Source: Vibrio ostreicida
GTDB taxonomy: Bacteria > Pseudomonadota > Gammaproteobacteria > Enterobacterales > Vibrionaceae
Length of the DNA: 64,000 bases
Reading direction: 5' to 3'
Assembly: GCF_013074385.2 (NCBI RefSeq)
Contig: NZ_JABEYA020000005.1
Location: 124,001-188,000, forward strand
The first letter of the stretch is position 1; each line of letters begins with the position of its first letter. The translations under genes and the position numbers were made by a program. The notes below the pieces were generated by a model, which made no database searches, had not been told where the DNA came from, and saw only the letters and a program-made list of their open reading frames with translations. Positions 29,175 through 38,028 of the stretch are shown here, piece by piece.

Positions 29175-31729
29175 TGGCATTGTTAGCGCAGAGCGGTAGA
29201 AAAAATAGGCTTGCCACTTTACTTACTCGTTCTATTTTCCTCACTATTGGCGTGCTGTCTATGGTGATGGTTTTTCAGAACTATCAGGTAAATCGTCAGG
29301 TGGTTTCTCATGAAGTCGCCCGCTCTAAGCTACAAACGCAAAGCCTTGTCCAACAAATATTCGATTTCCGGATGAAAACGTTAGAGATTCAACAGGACAG
29401 TTACAGCCGTAATGAATCTTTGATTGAAGCTGTAATGAATCAGGACATTATTGGCTTGGATCGCTTTTTTAATGGCACGGATCAAGCGACCCCTGAATTA
29501 GCCCCCGATTTTCGCTTTATTACGTTAGACTCAGAGATGATTTGGGATGACTCTAACTATCAGTTTTACGGGATCTCTCCAGAACATCTTGCCCATCTCA
29601 GTGAGGATATGCGCGCTGGGAGTAGCTGGTATTTGTCTCAAACGCCTTCTTTGCTGGGTACACGTTACCTGATGGCTCGCCGAGCCCCAATCATTCAGAT
29701 GGAAACAGGCGAGGTGATCGCTTTCTTGCACATCGCAGTGGTACTCAATAATAACTTTGCTTTGATTAACGCGATTCTGAAAGGAAGTAATGCAGACCAT
29801 GTACTGCTTTCCGTTGGTTCAGAGGTGATTGCGTCGAGTACAAAAAATAAAGATTTCCGACACATCGAGTGGTTAGAACAATCGTCTAACTCTTTGACTG
29901 CCAATCAATTTATGGTCTCGAAAACCGATCTTACTATCAGTAATGTCTCGACCTTTTTAAGTCTCTATACCTTACAAGACAATGAGCCCGTGATGACGTT
30001 GGTTAAAAGTCATTACGTTTGGGTTGGTGTGGCCGCATGCCTATTGGTGATCATTGCGGTTTATAGCCGCCTATGGCTGGGACAGCGTGTGTCGAGTGAA
30101 TTGAATAATTTAATGAAATATACCGAGCGTTCTGTCGAAGAAGATCAAGTGGGTCATTTCTGCGGTTCACAAATAGAAGAGTTCAATCAAATTGGCCACT
30201 CCTTTGAACTGGCTTTTCTGCGTTTGAGCGATCAGGAAAAGCAATTTGCTGATTTGTTTAATTTTTCTCTTTCTCCCATCACACTGTGGAATGTTGATGG
30301 TCATTTGGTCCGCTCAAACCCGGCCGCTGAGAGCAGTTTTCGCCGAGAGCCTGAGCACGAACAAAACGATTATCAGTTATTGGTTGAAAAGCTCAAGCCC
30401 CATATCCTGATGTGTGCCAGAGGCACCACTCTCACAGGCATTAATATAACCATACGTTCAAAAACCTATCGGTGGAATTTGTCACCGATCTTTATCGATA
30501 GTGGCATCAACAATATTATGGCTCAGGGGCAGGATGTCACCAGTTTTATAGAAGCAGAAATACAAAGTTACACCGCGCGTAAAGAAGCGGAAGAGTCAGC
30601 GCGTGTCAGAGCTGATTTTCTCGCAAAAATGAGTCACGAACTCAGAACACCTCTCAACGGGATTCTCGGAGTATCCCAGCTGTTAAAAAGAAAACTCACC
30701 CATGCAGACAATAAAGAACACGTAGAAGTGTTGTGCAATAGTGGCGAACATCTTTTGGCGGTACTCAACGATATTCTCGATTTTTCTAAAATTGAGCAGG
30801 GCAAATTTCACATCCAAGCCGCTGATTTCAGATTGATTGAGTTGGTCACAGCGGTAGAAAAAATTTATAGCCCACTTTGTCGTGAAAAAGGCATCGAACT
30901 TGATGTGCTCAGCAATGTTAATAGCATCACGTTTGCGCACAGTGATCAAGTCAGGCTAAATCAGATTTTATTTAACTTGGTGAGCAATGCGGTTAAATTT
31001 ACCCATCACGGAAAAGTCACTGTCTCACTGATGTGTGGTACACAAGACGACGTATCTGTCCTGAATATCAAGGTTAAGGATTCAGGAATCGGCATAGACC
31101 AAGAACGGTTAGTGCATATTTTTGAACCCTTTGTTCAGGCTGAATCAACAACGACTCGTGAATACGGTGGCAGCGGGCTAGGTTTGGCCATTGTTCATAG
31201 CTTGGTCGAGATGTTGCAAGGACAGATCGAAATTGAAAGTGCCATTGGTGAAGGTACCACCTTTACACTTGTTATCCCGATTGAATTGACCGAATCGGAA
31301 GAAAAAATTGAAACCAGTGCTCTAGAGGTAGACCCTGCAAGTATGTTTGATACCACACTGAACGTTCTCTTGGTTGAGGACAATAAAACCAATGCCTTTA
31401 TCGCCAAGGCATTTTGTGAAAAATATGGAATGGCCGTTACTTGGGTTGAAGATGGATTGAATGCGATAGAGCTGTTAAAAGCCTCGAACAATATTGACCT
31501 GATCCTAATGGATAATCAGTTGCCTAACCTAGGGGGCATAGAAACCACCAAGATCATACGTGAAGATCTCAAACTGAAAACGCCCATTTTTGCCTGTACG
31601 GCCGATGGCATGCAAGATACCAAACGGGCATTTTTAAGTGTTGGTGCTGACTACGTCATTGTTAAACCGATAAAAGAGCTTGCTTTAAATCAGGCCTTTC
31701 TGCACTTTAAGCACGAATTTTTAACGTAA
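29174..31729 (+). CDS. luxQ: Hybrid sensor kinase/phosphatase LuxQ
   Basis: An 851-residue inner-membrane hybrid kinase. Order: membrane helix near residue 20, periplasmic LuxQ-type double PAS to about 275, second helix near 290, cytoplasmic PAS near 360-470, HisKA with phosphorylated His488 in MSHELRTPLNG, HATPase with NLVSNAVKFT, DSGIGI and GGSGLGLAI, and a C-terminal receiver with Asp780 in LILMDNQLPN and lysine in VKPIKEL. With low AI-2 it phosphorylates the LuxU-LuxO relay; with AI-2-LuxP it acts as phosphatase. LuxU and LuxO are not in this window. Confidence 0.97.
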
Positions 31730-31755
31730 CTCTGGCGTATAAACACGCTTGGGGA

Positions 31756-31782
31756 CAAAAAATGGAGGCTCTTGGCCTCCAT
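31756..31782 (-). terminator. Intrinsic terminator of glpD
   Basis: A perfect 8-bp stem (ATGGAGGC / GCCTCCAT, loop TCTTG) followed, leftwards, by a run of T. It lies between luxQ and glpD and points to glpD termination. Confidence 0.85.
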
Positions 31783-31803
31783 GTGGGTCGCGCTTTGGCA
31801 CCA

Positions 31804-33336
31804 TTAGGCACAACGTGATTCAAGAGACGACGACCCAAGATTCAGATAATCCTCGATGCGCTGATAGGCGTGGCGGTCACAAAGCAAGTGCAATTTCGTC
31901 CGTCGCTTAAGTAAGTCCTCTGCTGTACGGCCAAATTCATGTTCAACCAAGTAATCAATCTCTTTTTGATAGACACCACAGCAAAACTTGATACCCAAAT
32001 CTTGCTCGCTGTTAACCCCTTCAAGTAGACGGGTTACCCGGCTACCGTACGCAGCGATCCAACGTTGTTGTGTGTCGGTATCGATAAACGGGACCTGCTG
32101 AGACAAATGCGCGCTCAAGGCTTGCCTATCAAATTGTTCTCCACCAGGAAGAGGCGCTTCTCGTGTCCACGGCTTACCCAATTCCAAATACGAAGAGAGG
32201 TGCTCCATAGCGGACTCGGCCAACTTTCGGTAAGTGGTGAGCTTTCCACCAAAGACCGATAGGAGAGGGCCTGCGCCATCCTGATGATCCAGTGCCAGCG
32301 TATAATCTCTGGTAATCGCCTGAGGAGAATCGGATTCGTCATCGCAAAGTGGGCGAACGCCGCTGAAATCAGCGATGACGTCTTTGAGAGTAAGCTGATG
32401 GCGGAAGTGTTTGTTTGCAATATCGATCAGATACTGTTTTTCATCCTCATCAATCGAGACTTGACGTGGATCACCTTTGTATTCGACGTCGGTGGTCCCT
32501 ATCATCGAAAACTTACCCAGATAAGGGAGCACAAAGACAATCCGGTTGTCTTCATTTTGCAGTATGTAAGCTTGAGGCTCGTCGTGGACTTTCGGCACGA
32601 TGATATGCGATCCTTTAATTAACCGAATTCCATAAGGAGAGGGGAGCTGAATATTGTCAGTGACAAACTCTTTGACCCATGGTCCCGTAGCATTCACTAG
32701 CGCTTTTGCTTTACGAAACAACGTTTTTTGCGAGCGTTGATCAAACAACTCTACATGCCAAATACCTTCGACGCGTTTGGCCGAAGTAACCTGACAATAG
32801 TTACTGACCTCTGAACCAAGATCCTGAGCCTGCATAACATTGAGGATCACCAATCTTGCATCATCGACCCAACAGTCTGAGTACTCGAAACCAACCTTGA
32901 GCTCAGGAAGTGTGACCTTGTCATTATCTAGACGGATTTTTTTACTGCTTGGTAAAGACGTACGTTTCCCCAAGTGATCATAGAGAAATAGGCCGGCTCG
33001 GATCATCCACGCTGGGCGAAGAAAAGGTCGATGTGGGAGCCTAAATCGCATTGGAAAAGCAATATGCGGCGCTTTTGCGAGCAGTATTTCACGCTCGGCC
33101 AATGATTCACCTACGAGGCGGAACTCATAATGCTCGAGGTATCTAAGCCCACCATGAATTAATTTTGAACTCGCGGATGACGTGGCGCCCGCAAAGTCTT
33201 TCGCCTCATACAGACCAACGTTTAAACCTCGTCCTGCGGCGTCTGCCGCAATGCCCGCACCATTAATACCACCACCAACGACGATGACATCGAGCAAGGC
33301 TTGTTCATTTTTTTCTTTTAAGTAACTAATGGTCAT
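31804..33336 (-). CDS. glpD: Aerobic glycerol-3-phosphate dehydrogenase
   Basis: A 510-residue FAD enzyme at the inner membrane that oxidises glycerol-3-phosphate to dihydroxyacetone phosphate and passes electrons to quinone. The N-terminal FAD motif is DVIVVGGGINGAGIAADAAGRGL; SSASSKLIHGGLRYLEHYEFRLV near residue 55 is the family signature; NATGPWVKEFV near 215 and VFGGKLTTYRKLAE near 365 follow. Length matches E. coli GlpD (501). It completes the glycerol pathway with glpFK. A GlpR-like operator overlaps its leader at 33350-33367. Confidence 0.97.
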   Translation of the reverse strand: MTISYLKEKNEQALLDVIVVGGGINGAGIAADAAGRGLNVGLYEAKDFAGATSSASSKLIHGGLRYLEHYEFRLVGESLAEREILLAKAPHIAFPMRFRLPHRPFLRPAWMIRAGLFLYDHLGKRTSLPSSKKIRLDNDKVTLPELKVGFEYSDCWVDDARLVILNVMQAQDLGSEVSNYCQVTSAKRVEGIWHVELFDQRSQKTLFRKAKALVNATGPWVKEFVTDNIQLPSPYGIRLIKGSHIIVPKVHDEPQAYILQNEDNRIVFVLPYLGKFSMIGTTDVEYKGDPRQVSIDEDEKQYLIDIANKHFRHQLTLKDVIADFSGVRPLCDDESDSPQAITRDYTLALDHQDGAGPLLSVFGGKLTTYRKLAESAMEHLSSYLELGKPWTREAPLPGGEQFDRQALSAHLSQQVPFIDTDTQQRWIAAYGSRVTRLLEGVNSEQDLGIKFCCGVYQKEIDYLVEHEFGRTAEDLLKRRTKLHLLCDRHAYQRIEDYLNLGSSSLESRCA

Positions 33337-33349
33337 TCATATGTTCCCT

Positions 33350-33367
33350 AATGTTCGTACGAGCATT
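33350..33367. promoter_or_regulatory. Candidate GlpR operator of glpD
   Basis: AATGTTCG-TA-CGAGCATT: both halves match all eight positions of the E. coli GlpR half-site, with a two-base centre. It lies 14 bases upstream of the glpD start, so repression would be at promoter escape or the leader. The same spacing is seen before glpF. Confidence 0.65.
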
Positions 33368-33488
33368 TTGAGTACTAATATAAACCTAATTATGAGTATT
33401 GTGTGAACTTTTTTGTAGATAACTATGATCTCGATCGTTCAATTGAATGTAATTCGAAGGTATTAAAGTGAGAAATCGCGCATATAGA

Positions 33489-33521
33489 CACGCAATGCCC
33501 TGATGAGTAGGGCATTGCGTG
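33489..33521 (-). terminator. Strong hairpin downstream of HMG-CoA reductase
   Basis: A perfect 13-bp stem (CACGCAATGCCCT / AGGGCATTGCGTG) with a 7-base loop lies after the HMG-CoA reductase stop and before glpD. No clean T-run follows in either direction, so it may act as a 3'-end stabiliser or a factor-assisted terminator. Confidence 0.6.
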
Positions 33522-33553
33522 CATTTGAGAATGATTAAAAGTAGGGAGGAAGG

Positions 33554-34813
33554 TTAGCGGGCGAGCTTTTGGTGTGCACGAGAAAAATGTCCAGCACAAA
33601 ATGCACCGACAATCGACAATTCGCCCGCCAAACACAATGCCGCGGCGACTTCTGCTAGCGCTCTTGCGTTTCCAGAGCCGGACAAACCTAAAATGTCTAG
33701 GCAGGACTTTTGACTGGGCAAATGAGTCCCACCACCCACGGTCCCAAGCATCAGGTTAGGCAAGGTAACACAAGCGTAGAGGCCACCTTGTCGACTCATT
33801 TCCATACGGGTAATACCAACAGCCGATTCAGCAACGCACGCTGCGTCTTGCCCACATGAAATGTATAGAGCAGCCAAGGCATTTGCATAATGCGCATTAA
33901 CACCAATTGAACCACTGAGCGATGCACCTGTCGTCGTCATTTGACCAAATTTAACCATTTCTTCCGGTGTGGTATGAAGGTATTTCTCTATCAGAGCGCG
34001 GCTAAGATTGACTTCTGCAGTAACTTTTTTGCCTCTAACATGACGCAGTGTATGGCTATTGGGCTTTTTATCGCCAGATAAATTACCATCAAGATACGCA
34101 TGGAGTGGGTCGATAGGGGAATGCTCTAACACCCATTGAAACACCGCATTGGTTGCTATCGTGACCATATTCTGTCCCGACGCATCACCAGTATGGAATT
34201 CAAAAATCAGATAGGCACGACTGCCTTCAATGTTGACATTGATATCGTGTAATTTTCCGTGTGACGTCGTCGACTCTGCCAACTGTTTAAACTGATCGTA
34301 CTGTGTGACCACCCAAGCAACAAATTGACCGACATCGATGAGCCCTTCAAATTCAAAAACGGGCGTTCTTGTGACGCCTTCATTGAGTAACATCGCACTG
34401 GCGCCGCCCGCTGCAGTAATAAGCTGCGAGCCACGATGGTAAGACGCAACCAGTGCGGCTTCTGTCGTGGCCAGCGGGACTAAAAAGTCGTCATGAGCGT
34501 GTAAACCGTTGACCCGCAGTGGTCCAGCAATACCCACTGGGACTTTGACCGTACCAACAAAATGCTCAATATTTTTGTGGTAATGATGTGCCTGTTCGAT
34601 GGTAAAGGGGTCAAGCAAGGCTTCTTGCTCAGTTAATTTCTTAAGCTTATCCCAACGTTTGGCGATGTTTTTCTCAGACAGATTTGGACTGGGTGTTAAA
34701 CGCAAGCTCGCTCTTTCAAAATTAGGGGCGAGCTTTTGTTCTAATTGATCAGAGTGTCGCCCTCGGGTGAATAGTGGGCGTTTGTCGCGTTCAGACAAAT
34801 TGAGTTTGGGCAT
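33554..34813 (-). CDS. Hydroxymethylglutaryl-CoA reductase, class I type
   Basis: A 419-residue HMG-CoA reductase. Catalytic elements of the class I (eukaryote/archaea-type) enzyme are visible: glutamate in ATTEAALVASYHRG near residue 120, DASGQNMVTIATN near 208, lysine in GDKKPNS near 245, aspartate in CGQDAACVAE near 322, and histidine in GHFSRAHQKL at the end; GTVGGGTHLPSQ near 362 binds CoA. It would reduce HMG-CoA to mevalonate. Most Gammaproteobacteria use the MEP pathway; a solitary class I enzyme in Vibrio has long been discussed as a transferred gene. No other mevalonate gene is here. Confidence 0.93.
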   Translation of the reverse strand: MPKLNLSERDKRPLFTRGRHSDQLEQKLAPNFERASLRLTPSPNLSEKNIAKRWDKLKKLTEQEALLDPFTIEQAHHYHKNIEHFVGTVKVPVGIAGPLRVNGLHAHDDFLVPLATTEAALVASYHRGSQLITAAGGASAMLLNEGVTRTPVFEFEGLIDVGQFVAWVVTQYDQFKQLAESTTSHGKLHDINVNIEGSRAYLIFEFHTGDASGQNMVTIATNAVFQWVLEHSPIDPLHAYLDGNLSGDKKPNSHTLRHVRGKKVTAEVNLSRALIEKYLHTTPEEMVKFGQMTTTGASLSGSIGVNAHYANALAALYISCGQDAACVAESAVGITRMEMSRQGGLYACVTLPNLMLGTVGGGTHLPSQKSCLDILGLSGSGNARALAEVAAALCLAGELSIVGAFCAGHFSRAHQKLAR

Positions 34814-34903
34814 AGTGAAAGCACAAAATGAAATTATTGTAGAATTCTAACCACTCTACACGAGATAACAACAGGTGTTTACCTTTGAGGCTCTCCGAGT
34901 CGG

Positions 34904-35224
34904 TTAGACGTGGACATCAAGCAGCGTACCGATCATCTCTTGATCGCGTTGCAACATGTTAGTACCAACACGGCTGTATTGCTCCGCTTGAGTCAGTTTG
35001 ACTAAGGGCTCAACGAGTGAGGAATCGGGCTCCTTAAACTCAACTTTGTTGAATTCATAGGTGTCGTCTTTTTGGATTGGCGCGATATTCTCTTGAGTAG
35101 GGGCCGGGCTTTCTTGGACAGGCTTTCTGTCTTCAAGCTGGTTTATTTCGCGCGCAGCGTCTTCAGCCAACCGAGTTGACTGTTCTATCACTTGGTATCC
35201 GGACTGTACTGATGACACCGACAT
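34904..35224 (-). CDS. Miniature flagellar hook/rod-like protein (hypothetical)
   Basis: A 106-residue protein of unknown role. The N-terminus (SVSSVQSGYQVIEQSTRLAEDAAREI) resembles the first helix of flagellar rod/hook proteins, and the C-terminus (LVKLTQAEQYSRVGTNMLQRDQEMIGTLLDV) resembles their closing helix, where the family has an aqraYqanakviqt.demlgtll pattern. The middle is short, acidic and proline-rich, without the usual D1/D2 domains. No flagellar genes are adjacent. The start is set by a G8 tract three bases before the ATG, which could pair with 16S rRNA. Confidence 0.55.
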   Translation of the reverse strand: MSVSSVQSGYQVIEQSTRLAEDAAREINQLEDRKPVQESPAPTQENIAPIQKDDTYEFNKVEFKEPDSSLVEPLVKLTQAEQYSRVGTNMLQRDQEMIGTLLDVHV

Positions 35225-35279
35225 AGACCCCCCCCTATAACTTCAGTCTAATCGGTGTTTGCATTTTGAGCAAGTTATG

Positions 35280-35453
35280 CTATGAAAACAAACTTGCGAT
35301 GAGTCTCTTTTCCTCTTCTGAAATCGAAACGGCAGGCGTTACGTCCAACGTTTCGTCTATTTTCGTTTTAAGATTGCGCAATTGTGGCAGCGTCAACTTT
35401 TGGATCTGGCTTATTAGAAGCTCAAATTGTGTCTGGCTTACATTCGGTTGCAT
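35280..35453 (-). CDS. Hypothetical protein, 57 residues
   Basis: I do not recognise the family. The start at 35453 is supported by GGGAG eight bases upstream; a longer frame would begin at 35489 without such a site. The protein has two likely helices (QTQFELLISQIQKLTLPQLRNLKTKIDETL and SEEEKRLIASLFS). It lacks signal or membrane segments. The QIQKLTLPQLRNL pattern is faintly like the N-terminal segment of some transposases, but nothing else of one is nearby. Confidence 0.45.
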   Translation of the reverse strand: MQPNVSQTQFELLISQIQKLTLPQLRNLKTKIDETLDVTPAVSISEEEKRLIASLFS

Positions 35454-35598
35454 TCGAATCAACTCCCATCTCGGTCCGAAAAACAACAAACCTCTCCCAT
35501 TCTTTGCTGTCTTCGATATCGTTAATAAAACAGCATTTTATTATCCTCTGGTCATTTTGTGTCCGAACACTGTCAGGTAATGTAAGAGAATCGTGAAT

Positions 35599-37758
35599 CT
35601 AGGACCGATCGACACGCGCTGAAAATTTACTCGCTAGTGAGTGTAACTCCGGCATCATTCGATAAATTAGATACAACTGTTGGAGGACCATCTTGACTGA
35701 GTTTTCATCTTCATCACGCCAATCAGTTAGGCGTGTTTCGAGATCCAGAGCGGGGTTTATTCCTCTGCTATCGGGTTGATTTTGATGGTTTAGTTGATGA
35801 AATAGGGCACCCAAATGGCCATGAATTACGCTGTGAGCTTCGAGCACCAATTGATGAGTCGCTGGGTCATTAATGCGTTTTCTATGGGCACCTAATGCGG
35901 AGATATAACTGAGAAGTGCGTGGTTTAAAGTCAGAAAACGAAAGCTTTCGTCCACCGCTGATCGGTAACGACCTGGCTCGGCGAGCATCGCGCTGATCGC
36001 ATTGGCTAAATTCGCGTTCTGATTGTGGGCATGTCGACGTGCAATGCGATAGGATAAACTGTCTTTCTTGCCAATCCGATATTGACCGATAATCTGGCCT
36101 AGGTACTGTTGGCTTGCATCAATGGTTTCGGCCATCACATTGTGTAGCCGCTTTGCTTGCCAATCCGGAAAAATCCACGCAACCGCGGCAACAGCGAGGC
36201 TACAACCAATAATCGTATCCGCCAATCTTGGTAAGATGACCGCGTAGCCATCGCCCAGTTGGTGGAAACAAAATAACACCAGTACCGTAATAAAACCCGT
36301 CGCATACCCGTAATTGGCCAAACGCAAGGCAAAAAACGCAACACCACTGACAACAATAATCGCTAGTTGGCTTTCTTGAGAAGGGAATAACGTAAGCAGA
36401 GGCGTCCCAATCAATAGGCCAGCAATGGTTCCCATGACTCTGGCCACTAATTTCTGTCGCGTCGCACTGTAGTTGGGCTGACAGACAAAGAGCGTGGTGA
36501 GTAAGATCCAATAACCAAATTCAATCTCAAATAACTGAATAATGGCATAACCTACAGTCAGCGCGATAGACATCCTGACCGCATGGCGAAATAACATCGA
36601 GTCTTTATTGAAATGACTTGTCAGTCTGGACCACATCGCTTGCAAGGTGCGCGCTTCTGTATTGTCAAGAATGCCATCCTCAATACGGTGGGCATCTGGG
36701 TTACTGATGTTACTGAGTTGTTTTTCAACCGTACTGAGATTGTTGAACAAGTAATTCAGTTGATTGAGCAAAGATTTGTGTTGCTGGCCATTGTCATTGT
36801 CAATTCGACTCAGAGAGAGCCTCAATTCTTCCAACGCCATTTGCGAATCTTGATTGTACTGATACACCCTGCCCAAACGTATCGTTTGTGCAACCTCTCT
36901 GCATGCTTTCGCTTGTGTTTCAAGCAAGTATTTAAAACGAAATAAGACATCAGAATGGCCGAAATGTTGCGCCAGTTCCTGATAGCGATAGTGACTAGAG
37001 CTGACACGTTCATGGATGTCTTGAGCGAGAAAGTAACCATTTAAATATCGGTCACTGGCGCTGTCTATTTGACCTCGCCTTGAACGGCTGACCAAGGTTC
37101 CCTTGCACAGGTTAAGAGCGGTGACGGTTTTGGCGTTAAGCATTGCCTCTTGGATACGGTGAGGCTGGGGCTGCAAATTGGTGGTTGGATGAAACAGTTC
37201 ACTTTTCGATTCGAGGTAATCCGCCAGCGCCGAAAAAACGGACGCCAAACTTTGTTGAACTGGCTGAGTTGGCCACATCGCCGACCAAAGATTAGAGGCC
37301 ACAAAGTACCAAGTTGCTCCCGAGAGCAGCAGCATCGGTTGTTGCCATAATGTGGTGCTCTCTGGCGCGCCGAGCATCGTATAGATTGCAATCAGCAGTG
37401 AGCCAAACGCAATGCTGGCGTATCGAGGACCGACGGCCCCAAGCATGATAAAACCAAACGTCGAGACAAATAACCCACAAGCAAACGCCAATGGGGCATC
37501 AAAAAGGAATTCGATAGAGAAGGACGCGGTAGCGAAACAGATCAGTGTCCCAATAAATGCTTTGAGGCGTCCGGTGAAATTATCATCACTCTCAGCCAGT
37601 GCTGCCGCAATGACGCCCAGAATCAATGGAATAATGTATACGTCCATCGGATAATACCAGCTTGGAATGACAATCCCTAGCAAGGTCACTAAGATAAGTA
37701 CGCTGTAATTGACGGTTTTATTGACCCAATAAAGGCGGAGCTGACTGATCAATGACAC
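35599..37758 (-). CDS. yccS: YccS-like FUSC family inner-membrane protein
   Basis: A 719-residue membrane protein with two clusters of about six hydrophobic helices (near residues 15-150 and 390-510), each followed by a helical cytoplasmic domain. That is the YccS/YhfK layout, and length matches YccS. Recognisable stretches are IPSWYYPMDVYIIPLILGVIAAALAE with DDNFTGRLKA, and ILLTTLFVCQPNYSATRQKLVARVMGTIAG. FUSC proteins are related to aromatic-acid exporters, but YccS substrates are unknown. It stands alone between the small orphan gene and helD. Confidence 0.88.
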   Translation of the reverse strand: MSLISQLRLYWVNKTVNYSVLILVTLLGIVIPSWYYPMDVYIIPLILGVIAAALAESDDNFTGRLKAFIGTLICFATASFSIEFLFDAPLAFACGLFVSTFGFIMLGAVGPRYASIAFGSLLIAIYTMLGAPESTTLWQQPMLLLSGATWYFVASNLWSAMWPTQPVQQSLASVFSALADYLESKSELFHPTTNLQPQPHRIQEAMLNAKTVTALNLCKGTLVSRSRRGQIDSASDRYLNGYFLAQDIHERVSSSHYRYQELAQHFGHSDVLFRFKYLLETQAKACREVAQTIRLGRVYQYNQDSQMALEELRLSLSRIDNDNGQQHKSLLNQLNYLFNNLSTVEKQLSNISNPDAHRIEDGILDNTEARTLQAMWSRLTSHFNKDSMLFRHAVRMSIALTVGYAIIQLFEIEFGYWILLTTLFVCQPNYSATRQKLVARVMGTIAGLLIGTPLLTLFPSQESQLAIIVVSGVAFFALRLANYGYATGFITVLVLFCFHQLGDGYAVILPRLADTIIGCSLAVAAVAWIFPDWQAKRLHNVMAETIDASQQYLGQIIGQYRIGKKDSLSYRIARRHAHNQNANLANAISAMLAEPGRYRSAVDESFRFLTLNHALLSYISALGAHRKRINDPATHQLVLEAHSVIHGHLGALFHQLNHQNQPDSRGINPALDLETRLTDWRDEDENSVKMVLQQLYLIYRMMPELHSLASKFSARVDRS

Positions 37759-38028
37759 GTTATCGATTCTTAATTGTTATGGATAGTTATCATTGTAACT
37801 AGGCAGAGGTAAGCTTTCGAGTGGATTTTTCACTAAACTTGAGCGAGCGTCGAGGAAAGGCAAACACTTAACATACCCGTGTACCAAGACAACATAACGG
37901 TTAACATTGGAATCATTAAGACTTTAGTCACCCCGACATCGATCAGACAAGATGTTGACACGATATTTTCATTCTTCAATCGTGTTGAGTTATCATATCA
38001 ACAACCGAACTTGAAGGACGTAGCCGCA

